DNA of 64,000 nucleotides from Streptomyces rhizosphaerihabitans (GCF_025399795.1 NZ_JAODTZ010000001.1:1-64000); one strand, 5' to 3'. Positions 26,173 through 34,553 are shown, numbered from the stretch's first letter. Notes: generated from the letters alone by a model not told the origin. Numbers and translations: made by a program.

Positions 26173-26187
26173 CTGACGGCATGACAG
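26173..26187. promoter_or_regulatory. Imperfect CTGAC-N5-GTCAG site over the tetR start codon (site 17)
   Basis: CTGAC / GGCAT / GACAG differs from the consensus at one base of the right half. It covers the ATG of the TetR gene (26181-26183), which would suit autoregulation. A single 9/10 match could be chance. Confidence 0.4.
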
Positions 26188-26828
26188 GACAAGTGCGTAC
26201 CGTCGACGGCCGCGTGGCCGGACGGCGTGGGCAGGCGACCCGGCAGAAGCTGCTCGACTGCCTCAGCGAGATGCTCAGCTCCTCGCCCTACCGGGATGTC
26301 AAAGTCATTGACGTCGCCCGGAAGGCAGGCACTTCACCGGCGACCTTCTACCAGTACTTCCCGGACGTCGAAGGCGCCGTCCTGGAGATCGCCGAGCAAA
26401 TGGCCGCCGAGGGCGCGGGGTTGACCCAATTGCTCGAAGGGCGTTCCTGGGTCGGCAAGGCAGGCTGGCAGACCGCGCAGGAACTCGTCGACGGCTTCCT
26501 GGAGTTCTGGCGGAAGAACGACGCGATCCTTCGAGTCGTCGATCTCGGTGCCGCCGAGGGCGACAAACGGTTCTACAAGATCCGCATGAAGATCCTGAAC
26601 TCCGTGAACAACTCCCTTACGGACTCGGTCACCGACCTCCAGGCCAAGGGCAAGGTCGACAAGGACGTGAACCCGGCCGCGATGGCCGGTTCCCTCGTAG
26701 CCATGCTCGCCGCGGTCGCCTCGCACCAGAAGGGGTTCCAGAGCTGGGGCGTCAAGCAGGCCGAACTCAAGCCGAACCTCGCGCTGTTGGTGTATCTGGG
26801 CGTGACCGGGAAGAAGCCCACGAAGTAG
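26181..26828 (+). CDS. TetR-family regulator, candidate master repressor of the catabolic regulon
   Basis: The 215-aa protein has an N-terminal helix-turn-helix: GRRGQATRQKLLDCLSEML then VIDVARKAGTSPATFYQYFPDVEGAVLEIAEQM (residues ~14-65). The C-terminal ligand domain has KAGWQTAQELVDGFLEFWRKN and DLGAAEGDKRFYKIRMKILNSV. It is flanked by the repeat array and a perfect hairpin terminator, so it is transcribed alone. It is one of two TetR proteins in the window; the other (727) has its own distinct palindrome. This one carries a near-consensus regulon operator at its start. Regulator assignment is inference. Confidence 0.9.
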   Translation: MTGQVRTVDGRVAGRRGQATRQKLLDCLSEMLSSSPYRDVKVIDVARKAGTSPATFYQYFPDVEGAVLEIAEQMAAEGAGLTQLLEGRSWVGKAGWQTAQELVDGFLEFWRKNDAILRVVDLGAAEGDKRFYKIRMKILNSVNNSLTDSVTDLQAKGKVDKDVNPAAMAGSLVAMLAAVASHQKGFQSWGVKQAELKPNLALLVYLGVTGKKPTK

Positions 26829-26861
26829 ATTCCCGCACCTGAACGCCCCAGCTCCTGTCAT

Positions 26862-26915
26862 GCGGGCGGCGGTTCATTCCCGGAAGGTTCCTTCCGGGAA
26901 TGAACCGCCGCCCGC
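26862..26915. terminator. Perfect 26-bp-stem bidirectional terminator
   Basis: The left arm 26862-26887 and right arm 26890-26915 are exact inverted copies, separated by TT; the arms start GCGGGCGGCGGTTCATTCCC. It lies 33 bp after the tetR stop and 84 bp before the stop of the convergent Ddn-like gene. The length and perfection are unusual even for Streptomyces. Confidence 0.8.
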
Positions 26916-26999
26916 TGCGCTGTACGGGTGCGGAGGACCGGGCGACCGGAACGAGGTCGTCCTCGTCTCCCGGTACTTCGAGTGCACCGGACCGTTCGT

Positions 27000-27761
27000 T
27001 CAGCCGGGCCGGACCTCGCCTTCCGCGGTATCGGCGGGCACCGGTCGCCGCACGATTCTGAAGAGCCGTATCTCCCGGTCCACCCGGGCCTGATAGGTGG
27101 CGTACGGCGGCCAGAACGCCAGCGCCGTCCGCCAGACCGCGGCCCGTTCCTCACCCGTGAGGAGTCGGGCGGTCACGGGAATGTCCTCGCCCTTCCAGTT
27201 GATGACGGCCTCGGGATGGGCGAGCAGGTTCGCGGTCCAGGCGGGGTGGTCCGTACGGCCGAAGTTGGACCCGACGAGGATCCAGCCTGCCCCCGCCGCC
27301 TCACCCGACACGGCCCCTGTCGCCTCTCCGGCATCGACGCCCGTCGCCGCCCCCGCCGCATCACCCGAACCGGCGCCCGGCACGGCACCCGACACCGCAC
27401 CCGACGCGTCGCCCTCCGGCATACAGGCCAGTGGGGTCCGGCGTTCCAGGCCGCTCCGGGCGCCGCGCACGGTGAGGACGACCCCCGGCAGCATCTGCGC
27501 GCTGAGCAGCACCTTGCCGCGCGTGAGCCGGTGCACGGCACGGTCGAGGGCCGGGATGAGGTGAGGGGCCACTCTGGCGAAGGTCCGGGTGGAGGACATC
27601 CTCTGCACCAGCCGCACACCGGGCATCCTTCTCGCCCCCGTCCCCGTACCCGCCCTCCCGCCGACGTCGGCTCCCGCGCCGGTCCCGGTCCCGGTCCCGG
27701 TGCCAGTACCGGTGCCGGTCCCTGTACCGCTCCCCGTACGCGAACGCCTGGCCGCCGCCAT
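27000..27761 (-). CDS. Ddn-like deazaflavin (F420)-dependent nitroreductase-family protein with repeat insertions
   Basis: The 253-aa protein has the split-barrel core of Ddn/DUF385 enzymes: LLSAQMLPGVVLTVRGARSGLERRTPLACMP, WILVGSNFGRTDHPAWTANLLAHPEAVINW and WPPYATYQARVDREIRLFRI. These bind F420H2 and reduce quinones or other acceptors. Two oddities are visible: an N-terminal (GT)n tail from a 6-bp DNA repeat, and a ~35-aa Ala/Gly insertion (27295-27415) just before WILVGSN, where relatives have a short turn. The ATG overlaps the ACAD stop (TGATG), so the two are cotranscribed from the operators at 29060-29148. Confidence 0.85.
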   Translation of the reverse strand: MAAARRSRTGSGTGTGTGTGTGTGTGTGAGADVGGRAGTGTGARRMPGVRLVQRMSSTRTFARVAPHLIPALDRAVHRLTRGKVLLSAQMLPGVVLTVRGARSGLERRTPLACMPEGDASGAVSGAVPGAGSGDAAGAATGVDAGEATGAVSGEAAGAGWILVGSNFGRTDHPAWTANLLAHPEAVINWKGEDIPVTARLLTGEERAAVWRTALAFWPPYATYQARVDREIRLFRIVRRPVPADTAEGEVRPG

Positions 27762-28948
27762 CAGACCGTCACCTCTCCGCCGTCGAAGAGACGCGCGACG
27801 TCGGCGGCGTGCGCGCGCAGCCGGTGGACGGGGCCGAAGAGCAGTTCGTCGCCGGAGGCGCGCTTGAAGTAGAGATGGGCGTCGTGCTCCCAGGTGAAGC
27901 CGATGCCGCCGTGCAGCTGGATGCCCTCGGAGGCGGCGGTGCGCAGTGACTCCAGCGCCTGGGCCAGCGCGAGCCCGCCCACGCGTTCGCCGCCCGTCCC
28001 GGTCGCCCACGCCGCGTAGTACGCCGCCGAGCGCGCCGACCGCACGCCCACGTACACGTCCGCGAGCCGGTGCTTGACCGCCTGGAAGGAGCCGATCGCC
28101 CGCCCGAACTGCTCACGCCGGCGCACGTATTCGACGGTGCGTTCCAGCGCGCGGTCGGCGGCGCCCACGGCCTCCACGGCGAGGACGGCCGCGGCGGTGT
28201 CCCCGACGGCGGCCAGCGCGGCTGGCACGTCGGCCTGCTCGTCACCCAGCAACTCGGCCTCCACATCCCGCAGTTCGAGCCGGGCCTGGGGCCGCGTCGG
28301 GTCCAAGGACGTCTGCCGTGCGCGTACGAGCCCGTCGGCATCGGCCCTCACCAGGAACAGCAGCGTCCGCGATCGCGCGAACCCGCCGGTGTGCGCGGCC
28401 ACCACCAGCAGCCCGGCGCTGTGTCCGTCGAGCACCTGCGCCGCCTGCCCGTAGAGCCGCCACGCACCCTCCGCCCGGCGCGCCTGGACGCCCCCGGCGC
28501 GGCCGCCACCGGCCCAGTCGCCGTGGTTGTCGCCGACCAGCCCGAGGGCGGTGGCCAGGCCCGCGCCCGGTACCGCGAGGGCAGCGGTCAGCGCGCCCGA
28601 GGCCAGCGGCGGCAACAGGGCGACGCGCTGGGCCTCGGTGCCGAGGGCCAGGATCAGCGGGGTGGCGAGGACGGTGGTGGACAGCAGTGGCGAGGGGGCG
28701 AGAGCACGGCCCGACTCCTCGCAGGCGAGGGCCAGTTCGGTTACCGAGCAGCCGACGCCGCCGTACGTCTCGGGGAGGGCGAGCCCGGGCAGCCCTAGCT
28801 GCTGCGCCAGGGCCTCCCAGAGCGCCGGATCGTGGCCGGCGGGGGTCAGTTCGGCGGCCCTCAGCTCCTCCGGGCCACACCGCTTCACGAGCAACTCCCG
28901 CAGCGTACGGCGGATTTCCTCCTGCTCCGCGGTGAGATGGGCATCCAT
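27761..28948 (-). CDS. Acyl-CoA dehydrogenase
   Basis: The 395-aa protein has the three-domain ACAD layout: EEIRRTLRELLVKR, LPETYGGVGCSVTELALACEESGRALAPSPLL, a reduced middle beta-domain, and VEYVRRREQFGRAIGSFQAVKHRLADVYV with GIQLHGGIGFTWEHDAHLYFKRA. FAD-dependent alpha,beta-desaturation of an acyl-CoA is expected. It resembles the actinobacterial steroid/side-chain FadE group in motif spacing, an inference. It diverges from the thiolase at 29153 across two operators. Confidence 0.9.
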   Translation of the reverse strand: MDAHLTAEQEEIRRTLRELLVKRCGPEELRAAELTPAGHDPALWEALAQQLGLPGLALPETYGGVGCSVTELALACEESGRALAPSPLLSTTVLATPLILALGTEAQRVALLPPLASGALTAALAVPGAGLATALGLVGDNHGDWAGGGRAGGVQARRAEGAWRLYGQAAQVLDGHSAGLLVVAAHTGGFARSRTLLFLVRADADGLVRARQTSLDPTRPQARLELRDVEAELLGDEQADVPAALAAVGDTAAAVLAVEAVGAADRALERTVEYVRRREQFGRAIGSFQAVKHRLADVYVGVRSARSAAYYAAWATGTGGERVGGLALAQALESLRTAASEGIQLHGGIGFTWEHDAHLYFKRASGDELLFGPVHRLRAHAADVARLFDGGEVTV

Positions 28949-29059
28949 GGGCGGGCTCCTCCCTCGTCGGGCAGCGGAACGGCCGGCCAGCGAGACGGCC
29001 GGGCGGCGGGACGACCGGGCGGCTGGGCAGCAGGACAGCCGGGCAGCGGACTCCCGGAT

Positions 29060-29074
29060 CTGACGGGCCGTCAT
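29060..29074. promoter_or_regulatory. CTGAC-N5-GTCAT operator (site 8)
   Basis: CTGAC / GGGCC / GTCAT, one outer mismatch, in the divergent gap between the ACAD (start 28948) and the thiolase. The DNA between 28949 and 29055 also shows degenerate GGGCAGCGGRACGGCCGG repeats. Confidence 0.6.
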
Positions 29075-29133
29075 GTTAGGACGGAGGGTTCCAGATGCAC
29101 AGGGGTGCGACCACCTCCCGGCGGCGCAGTTAT

Positions 29134-29148
29134 CTGATGTACCGTCAG
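29134..29148. promoter_or_regulatory. CTGAY-N5-GTCAG operator (site 9)
   Basis: ATCTGAT / GTACC / GTCAGAT (29132-29150 with flanks) is a 7-5-7 palindrome with one mismatch pair, ending two bases before the thiolase ATG. There is no room for a Shine-Dalgarno sequence, so a leaderless transcript is likely. Confidence 0.7.
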
Positions 29149-29152
29149 ATCC

Positions 29153-30343
29153 ATGACTCACGCCACCCCGGGCCACAGCCGTCGAAAGGTCGCCGTCGTC
29201 GGCACAGCCCTGTCCGACTGCGGCCGCGTGGACGAGGCGACCCCGTACGCGCTGCACGCCCAGGCCGCGCGCCGCGCGCTGGCAGACTCCGGTCTCGACC
29301 GCTCGGTGATCGACGGCTTCGCGTCGGCGGGTCTCGGCACCCTCGCACCCGTCGAGGTGGCCGAATACCTGGGGCTGCGGCCCACCTGGGTCGACTCGAC
29401 CTCCGTGGGCGGGTCCACCTGGGAGGTCATGGCGGCCCACGCGGCCGACGCCATCGCGGCGGGCCATGCCGACGCCGTCCTGCTCGTCTACGGATCCACC
29501 GCCCGCGCCGACATCAGGGCGGGCCGCCGTACCGGCAACCTGTCCTTCGGCGCCCGGGGCCCGCTCCAGTTCGAGGTCCCGTACGGCCACACGCTCATCG
29601 CCAAGTACGCGATGGCCGCGCGCCGCCACATGCACACGTACGGCACCACGCTCGAACAGCTCGCCTCGGTCGCCGTCCAGGCCCGCGCGAACGCCGCCCA
29701 CAACCCGGAGGCGATGTTCCGCGCCCCGGTCACGGTCGACGACGTCCTGTCGGGGCCGATGATCGCGGACCCCTTCACCAAGCTGCACTGCTGCATCCGC
29801 TCCGACGGCGGCGCGGCGGTGCTGCTGGCCGCCGAAGAGTACGTACGCGACTGCCGTACGGCCCCGGTGTGGGTGCTCGGCACCGGCGAGCACGTCTCCC
29901 ACACCACCATGTCCGAGTGGGCCGACTTCACCGTCTCCCCGGCGGCGGTGAGCGGCCGGCTCGCCTTCGAACGCGCCGGAATCCGCCCGGCCGAGATCGA
30001 CTTCGCCGAGATCTACGACGCCTTCACCTACATGACCCTCGTGACCCTGGAGGATCTCGGCTTCTGCGCCAAGGGCGAGGGCGGAGCCTTCGTGGACGCC
30101 GCGAAGGGGCGGCTCTTGGTGGGCGGGGAGCTGCCGGTGAACACCGACGGGGGCGGGCTGTCGGCCCAACACCCGGGAATGCGCGGCCTGTTCCTGCTCG
30201 TGGAGGCCGTACGGCAGCTGCGGGGCGAGGTCCCGGAGGAGCGGCAGGTACGGCGCCCGGACGGCACGCTGCCCGAGCTGGCGGTGGCGTCCGGGACGGG
30301 GGGCTGGTTCTGCTCGTCGGGGACGGTGGTGCTGGGACGGTAA
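29153..30343 (+). CDS. Thiolase-family (SCP-x/acetyl-CoA acetyltransferase-like) protein
   Basis: The 396-aa thiolase-fold protein has VAVVGTALSDCGRVDEATPYALHAQAARRALADSG, STSVGGSTWEVMAAHAADAIAAG, IYDAFTYMTLVTLEDLGFCAKGEGGAF and LPVNTDGGGLSAQHPGM. Compared with the paralogue at 18909, the tyrosine after GGGLS is replaced by a His in a thiolase-like HPGM block, so its chemistry may be different (thiolysis rather than aldol cleavage). No DUF35 gene is adjacent; one lies at 34822 under the same operator type. The start directly follows operator site 9. Confidence 0.83.
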   Translation: MTHATPGHSRRKVAVVGTALSDCGRVDEATPYALHAQAARRALADSGLDRSVIDGFASAGLGTLAPVEVAEYLGLRPTWVDSTSVGGSTWEVMAAHAADAIAAGHADAVLLVYGSTARADIRAGRRTGNLSFGARGPLQFEVPYGHTLIAKYAMAARRHMHTYGTTLEQLASVAVQARANAAHNPEAMFRAPVTVDDVLSGPMIADPFTKLHCCIRSDGGAAVLLAAEEYVRDCRTAPVWVLGTGEHVSHTTMSEWADFTVSPAAVSGRLAFERAGIRPAEIDFAEIYDAFTYMTLVTLEDLGFCAKGEGGAFVDAAKGRLLVGGELPVNTDGGGLSAQHPGMRGLFLLVEAVRQLRGEVPEERQVRRPDGTLPELAVASGTGGWFCSSGTVVLGR

Positions 30344-30364
30344 GCCCGGACTGCGGCCGGCCGG

Positions 30365-31702
30365 TCAGGGCAGGACGGTGACGGCGGCCGTGTCGTTGCC
30401 GAGGTTCACGTCGCGGCGGCTGGTCGACGGCGAGGCGTCCAGGAGGGTCACGCTGCCCTCCCCCGGTCCGTCGAGGCGCAGGGTGAACTCGAAGTCGTCG
30501 CTCTCACCCGGGCCCAGCTCGTCCAGCCGACAGCTGTACGTCCCGTCGCCGGAGTCGCAGTGCGGCTCGTAGGAATCTTCGTCGGCCACCTCCATGGGCT
30601 CCTTCAGCACGGCACCGGGCGGCGGAGTGAACACCAGCCTCGTGCCGGAGCCGGGGTTGCCGGGCCCGTTGTTGCGGACCTTCAGCCGCAGCGAACGCTC
30701 CGTACCGGGGCTGCCGTGCAGTTCGACGCCGAAGACCTCGTAGTCGGCGTGGATGTCCAGGCGTACGTCGGTGACGGCTCTCCCCTCGGCGAAGGTGCCG
30801 TCCGTGTCGCGTGCGGCCATGGCCTCGGCCTTCAGGGCCGGGCCGTCGCCGTGGTCACCACCCGGCGGCACCGCGGAGTACTGGCCGGGCCCCGAGTCCA
30901 GCGGCCAGGCCTCCAGGTCGAACGAGGTGTACGTCCGCGTCTTCGGTGCGCGCAGACGCAGCGCCGGGTTCAGGACGACGGCCCCGCCCGGCGGGATACG
31001 CAACCCGGGGAAGCGGCAGACGGCCGTGTGGCCTTGACTCTGGGGCGGGTAGAGGCAGTTGGCGTACTGCTGCCGGAAGTCCAAGGATCCCGCGACGAGT
31101 TTCAGGGCGAGACCCTTCACCGGGACCTCGCCGTCGTTGCGGACGACGAGCGGGACGGTGACGTCGGCGCCCGGACGGACATCATCGACGACCTCGAGAG
31201 TCCGCACCTTCACCACCGGCTCGCCGACCACGACCCGGGTGCGGGTCGTCATCCTCTTCCCGTCCTTCGTCGTGAAGGTGAAGCGGACGACTCCCGTGTC
31301 GCCGGGCTTGCTGCCCTTCGCGGCGACCGGGTACACGCGGTCCTGGTCCGCCCAGCTGTCGGAGTTGCCTCTGACCTTGCAGGTGACCCGCACTGTGCCG
31401 CCTTGGCACTGGGGGTTCTCGGGCGAGCCCGCGGTCCTGAGCCGCACGACGCTCTCGGACCCTCGCACGTCGACGGTCAGCCGGTGGTCCCGCGCCGGGG
31501 AGGTACGGCTCGCCCCGACGTCCTCGGCCTCCACATGGAACGGCACCTTGTCCTTGGGCCCGGCCTTGTCGCCCTGCGGGCGCAGATAGAAGACCTCGGG
31601 GGCGGTGAGCGAGGACTTCCGGTCCGCGACGGGGCCAGGGCCACACGCGGCGAGCGGAAGCAGAAGCACGACACCGAGAACGACACCGGTCGAACGCCTC
31701 AA
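30365..31702 (-). CDS. Lipoprotein with DUF11/CARDB-like repeats
   Basis: The 445-aa protein has a lipoprotein signal peptide (VVLGVVLLLPLAACGPG, Cys at about residue 20). It continues with Ig-like beta-sandwich repeats, for example VRPGADVTVPLVVRNDGEVPV and ERSLRLKVRNNGPGNPGSGTRLVFTPPPGAVL, ending ESDDFEFTLRLDGPGEGSVTLLDAS. It is probably an exported surface protein. It overlaps the DUF397 gene by 4 bp and so may belong to that operon. Function unknown. Confidence 0.82.
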   Translation of the reverse strand: MRRSTGVVLGVVLLLPLAACGPGPVADRKSSLTAPEVFYLRPQGDKAGPKDKVPFHVEAEDVGASRTSPARDHRLTVDVRGSESVVRLRTAGSPENPQCQGGTVRVTCKVRGNSDSWADQDRVYPVAAKGSKPGDTGVVRFTFTTKDGKRMTTRTRVVVGEPVVKVRTLEVVDDVRPGADVTVPLVVRNDGEVPVKGLALKLVAGSLDFRQQYANCLYPPQSQGHTAVCRFPGLRIPPGGAVVLNPALRLRAPKTRTYTSFDLEAWPLDSGPGQYSAVPPGGDHGDGPALKAEAMAARDTDGTFAEGRAVTDVRLDIHADYEVFGVELHGSPGTERSLRLKVRNNGPGNPGSGTRLVFTPPPGAVLKEPMEVADEDSYEPHCDSGDGTYSCRLDELGPGESDDFEFTLRLDGPGEGSVTLLDASPSTSRRDVNLGNDTAAVTVLP

Positions 31703-31881
31703 CGGACGGTGCGCAGGAACGCGGCCCAGGTGGTGGGGGTGACGCCGAGGGTGGGGGCGTTGTCCGGGTTCTTGGAGTCACGGATGTGGATGGTGGTGGG
31801 GGTCGTGGCTATTTCGAGGCAGGCCTCGCCTTCGGCGTTGCTGTAGCTCGACTTGAACCAGGCGAGTCCGGTCGTGTTCAC
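31699..31881 (-). CDS. DUF397 protein
   Basis: The 60-aa protein has the DUF397 signature: LAWFKSSYSNAEGEACLEIA, IHIRDSKNPDNAPTL and WAAFLRTVR. DUF397 genes usually follow XRE/DUF5753 regulators in Streptomyces, as here, where its ATG overlaps the end of the broken XRE gene (ATGA). Confidence 0.93.
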   Translation of the reverse strand: MNTTGLAWFKSSYSNAEGEACLEIATTPTTIHIRDSKNPDNAPTLGVTPTTWAAFLRTVR

Positions 31882-32679
31882 AGTGCTCCCACCTTCTGCT
31901 CGATGAGCCCTGCGGACTCCCAGGGGTTGAGGGCCTGGGCCCGCAGGATGCCGAAGAGTTCGAAGAGGTCGATCGTCTCCTCCGGCTTGTGGATCAACCT
32001 ACTGCCGCCGTACGCCTCTGCGTACACCAGATTTCGCCCCTCATCCGTGCTCATCAGCTGCATCGGCCCGTTCAGCCCGGAGTGGAAGTGCCGCTTGGTC
32101 GGCATCACCTGAACAGTGAGGTGCTGCTTCAGCCGTTGGCTGCACTCCAGGATGTGCAGCAACTGCTCCTTCAGCACCTCTTCACCGCCGAGAATCCGCT
32201 CCAGTACCGACTCTTCGATCACGTAACCGACGTACGGCGGCGGGGTGCGCGTCAACACCTCCTGCCGTTCCAGTCGAGCCGTGACATGCTGCTCGATCTC
32301 CTCCTCCGTGTACGCCGGTCGTCGTGCTTCGTGCTTCGTGCAGCGCCAGCGCGTACGCCGGCGTCTGCAACAACCCCGGGATCAGCATGTTCTCGTACGC
32401 GCTGATCACCCGCGCCTGCCGTTCGAGCCGCACCCAGTTGACGAACAGGGGCGCGTACTTCTCCTCCTCCATCATCTCGATGCACGCGACGAGCGCACCC
32501 CGCGCGTCGAGCCCGTTGTCCGCGTCCTTGAGGAACTGGATCGGCGGAATGCGTTCCGCCCTCTCGTACGACCCGAAGCAGGACTCCGAGACCAGCAACA
32601 ATTCCCCGGCCTCTTTCTGTGTCAGCCCCAACCGCCCCCGCTGGATACGCAGCAGTTCCCCCACCAGGCGCCGCCCCAT
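31878..32679 (-). pseudogene. XRE/DUF5753 helix-turn-helix regulator, frameshifted by a 7-bp duplication
   Basis: The first part (32679 to about 32335) encodes MGRRLVGELLRIQRGRLGLTQKEAGELL with a normal XRE helix-turn-helix and VISAYENMLIPGLLQTPAYALALHEAR. The frame then shifts. Removing one copy of a 7-bp tandem duplication (32324-32337) rejoins it to a second frame reading EEEIEQHVTARLERQEVL, then GYVIEESVLERILGG and the rest of DUF5753 through LIEQKVGAL. The intact protein would be about 264 aa. Both halves keep normal codon use, so the break is recent, or it is a slippage switch or a sequencing error. Confidence 0.85.
32324..32341. repeat. 7-bp tandem duplication causing the frameshift
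   Basis: GTGCTTC occurs twice in a row (32324-32330, 32331-32337) followed by a partial third copy GTGC. Loss of seven bases restores the XRE reading frame. Confidence 0.9.
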
Positions 32680-32786
32680 GTCGCCCCCACCACTCGCCCC
32701 CACAACGACCACCACCCTCCCTACAACCGGCAATGTGGACCGTGTTCATCTGGTCACGCTAAGCAATCGTCGTCACGCTCATAGCC

Positions 32787-33194
32787 ATGACGAACGAACT
32801 CACCGCGAATTGGGTCCCGAAAGCCGGTCTCCAACTACGCCTCGCCGGGATCCACTTCGATGCCGTCCGCGTGTGCGGCGTACGCGGGGAAGCCGTGCTG
32901 CACCACCTCGCCGAACTGACCGATGGACGCCCCGGACCCGTCGTACGGGAGACGAGCGGCCGCCGGTGGACGTACTTCCTGCTGGCGCCCGGGGAGAGCG
33001 CGGAGCACGACTGGCCGCCGGGCGCCCGGCGCTTCGGACGCCCGGGGCGGGACGAGTACATCGGGGTCCCCGCGCCGGACGGCAACACGTACCCGCTCGG
33101 CTGGGGCCGCGGCGCCCCGGAGGCCGGCGAGTTCGTCGACGCGGAACTGCTGCACGGGGTGCTGATGGCCCAGCTCTGCCCAATCCCCGAGTAA
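32787..33194 (+). CDS. Conserved hypothetical small protein
   Basis: The 135-aa protein (MTNELTANWVPKAGLQLRLAGIHFDAVRV ... GEYIGVPAPDGN-like middle) has good Streptomyces codon bias and starts at an ATG without an obvious ribosome binding site. It has no signal peptide, membrane span or motif I recognise. It diverges from the broken XRE gene and may be its target, since such regulators often flank a small partner gene. It ends 11 bp before the pdxH-like gene and is probably cotranscribed with it. Confidence 0.65.
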   Translation: MTNELTANWVPKAGLQLRLAGIHFDAVRVCGVRGEAVLHHLAELTDGRPGPVVRETSGRRWTYFLLAPGESAEHDWPPGARRFGRPGRDEYIGVPAPDGNTYPLGWGRGAPEAGEFVDAELLHGVLMAQLCPIPE

Positions 33195-33205
33195 TACTCG
33201 GGGGC

Positions 33206-33862
33206 ATGGGAACGGATCTTCACGAGGTGCTGAGGTCGCTGCGGGTGTGGGACGCCGAGCTGCCCTCCTTCGACCCGGCGGCCGCGCCCGCCGAACCAGT
33301 GGCGCTGTTCACGGAGTGGTTCAAGCAGGCCGTGGCGGCGGGGCAGACCGAGCCGCACACGATGTCGCTGGCGACGGCGGACGAGGACGGCCTGCCCGAC
33401 GTCCGGATCGTGATGCTGCACGGTGCGGACGCGGACGGGTGGGCCTTCGCCAGCCATGCCACCAGCCGCAAGGGACGGCAGCTCGCCGCCCGTCCGTACG
33501 CGGCGCTCGACTTCTACTGGCCAGTCCAGGGCCGTCAGATCCGGGTGCGCGGCCCGGTCGCGGTCGCGCCGCCCGAGGAGAGCCAGGCGGACCTGCACGC
33601 CCGGTCCACGGGGGCACTGGCCGCCGCGCTGGTCGGCCACCAGAGCGAAGTCCTGCCCTCCCTGGCGGAGCTGGACCGGGCGTCGGACGCGGCCTGGGAG
33701 CGGGCCGAAAGCGTCCCGGACTCCCCCGCCCCCACCTGGACCCTCTACCGCCTTCGCCCGGACGAGGTGGAGTTCTTCCAGGGCGACGCCCGCCGACGCC
33801 ACGCACGGCTCGTCTACCGCCGCACGGAGACCGGCTGGTCCACCGAGCTGCTGTGGCCGTGA
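33206..33862 (+). CDS. pdxH: Pyridoxamine 5'-phosphate oxidase
   Basis: The 218-aa protein is the normal size for PdxH. It has MSLATADEDGLPDVRIVMLHGADADGWAF (FMN site), HATSRKGRQLAARPYAALDFYWPVQGRQIRVRGPV and the C-terminal RPDEVEFFQGDARRRHARLVYRR, matching the PNPOx plus C-terminal dimerisation domain. It oxidises PNP/PMP to pyridoxal phosphate with FMN. The short gap to the upstream gene suggests an operon. It has no regulon operator. Confidence 0.9.
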   Translation: MGTDLHEVLRSLRVWDAELPSFDPAAAPAEPVALFTEWFKQAVAAGQTEPHTMSLATADEDGLPDVRIVMLHGADADGWAFASHATSRKGRQLAARPYAALDFYWPVQGRQIRVRGPVAVAPPEESQADLHARSTGALAAALVGHQSEVLPSLAELDRASDAAWERAESVPDSPAPTWTLYRLRPDEVEFFQGDARRRHARLVYRRTETGWSTELLWP

Positions 33863-33926
33863 CGCCGGTGGGGAAACCCAGAAGCACAGGAACCCAGGAC
33901 GAGGCGTGCACGCGCGCACTCGGCGC

Positions 33927-33962
33927 GCCGGCGCAAGGCCCCCGGCCTCACCGGGCCGGGGC
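33927..33962. terminator. GC-rich hairpin between convergent pdxH and GNAT genes
   Basis: GCCCCCGGCC and GGGCCGGGGC (about 33937-33961) form a stem with one bulge around a short loop, overlapping the 3' end of the GNAT gene. A bidirectional terminator is likely. Confidence 0.45.
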
Positions 33963-34553
33963 GGGTTCCGGATCCGTCGACAGCCGGCCGTGCAGGTGGA
34001 TGTCGCGGAACGCGTCATGGCGGCCCGCCTCGAACATCGCGCCGCGCAGAGTCCCCTCGTACCGGAATCCACAGCGCTCGGCGACGCGGCAGGACGCCTC
34101 GTGGCCCACGGCGTGGCCGAGCTCGAGGCGGTGCAGGGCGAGGTCGACGAAGGCGTAGCGGGCCGCGAGGGTGAGGGCGCGGGTGGCGACCTGGCGGCCG
34201 CGGGCCTCCGAGTGGACCCAGTAGCCGACACGGGCGCAGCCCATGACGTGGTCGATATCGTTGACGCCGATGTGGCCGAGCGTCTCACCGCTCTCGGCGT
34301 CGGTGACGCAGAAGGAGACCCCGGTGCCGCTCGTCGCGGCGGCGACGCGCCTCCCGAGCGCCTCACGGGCGGAGTCGATGTCCCGGACGAACCTGAGCGG
34401 GGTGTTCCAGCGCTGGAACTCGGGATCGGCCAGCCCGCGCAGATAGGCCGAGACATCGGCGTCGGACTCCGGGTCCCAGGGACGCAGCCGCAGGCCGAGG
34501 CCCGCCAGCTCGGGGAAGGGATGGACGGCGAACTGTTCATGGACGTCGGACAT
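33948..34553 (-). CDS. GNAT-family N-acetyltransferase (RimJ-like)
   Basis: The 201-aa protein shows the GNAT order: LGLRLRPWDPESDADVSAYL, SFCVTDAESGETLGHIGVNDI, ARVGYWVHSEARGRQVATRALTLAARYAF (acetyl-CoA-binding RGxxA region) and LHRLELGHAVGHEASCRVAERCGFRYEGTLRG. This resembles the ribosomal-protein/aminoglycoside acetyltransferase-like group. The ATG at 34553 is chosen; an in-frame TTG lies 12 bp upstream. The substrate is unknown. Confidence 0.85.
   Translation of the reverse strand: MSDVHEQFAVHPFPELAGLGLRLRPWDPESDADVSAYLRGLADPEFQRWNTPLRFVRDIDSAREALGRRVAAATSGTGVSFCVTDAESGETLGHIGVNDIDHVMGCARVGYWVHSEARGRQVATRALTLAARYAFVDLALHRLELGHAVGHEASCRVAERCGFRYEGTLRGAMFEAGRHDAFRDIHLHGRLSTDPEPAPAR

Noticed and set aside
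27761..30172. 803-aa minus-strand frame over the ACAD and beyond
   Set aside because: Only the 395-aa part starting at 28948 has ACAD similarity; the upstream stretch is antisense to the thiolase gene and crosses both operators.
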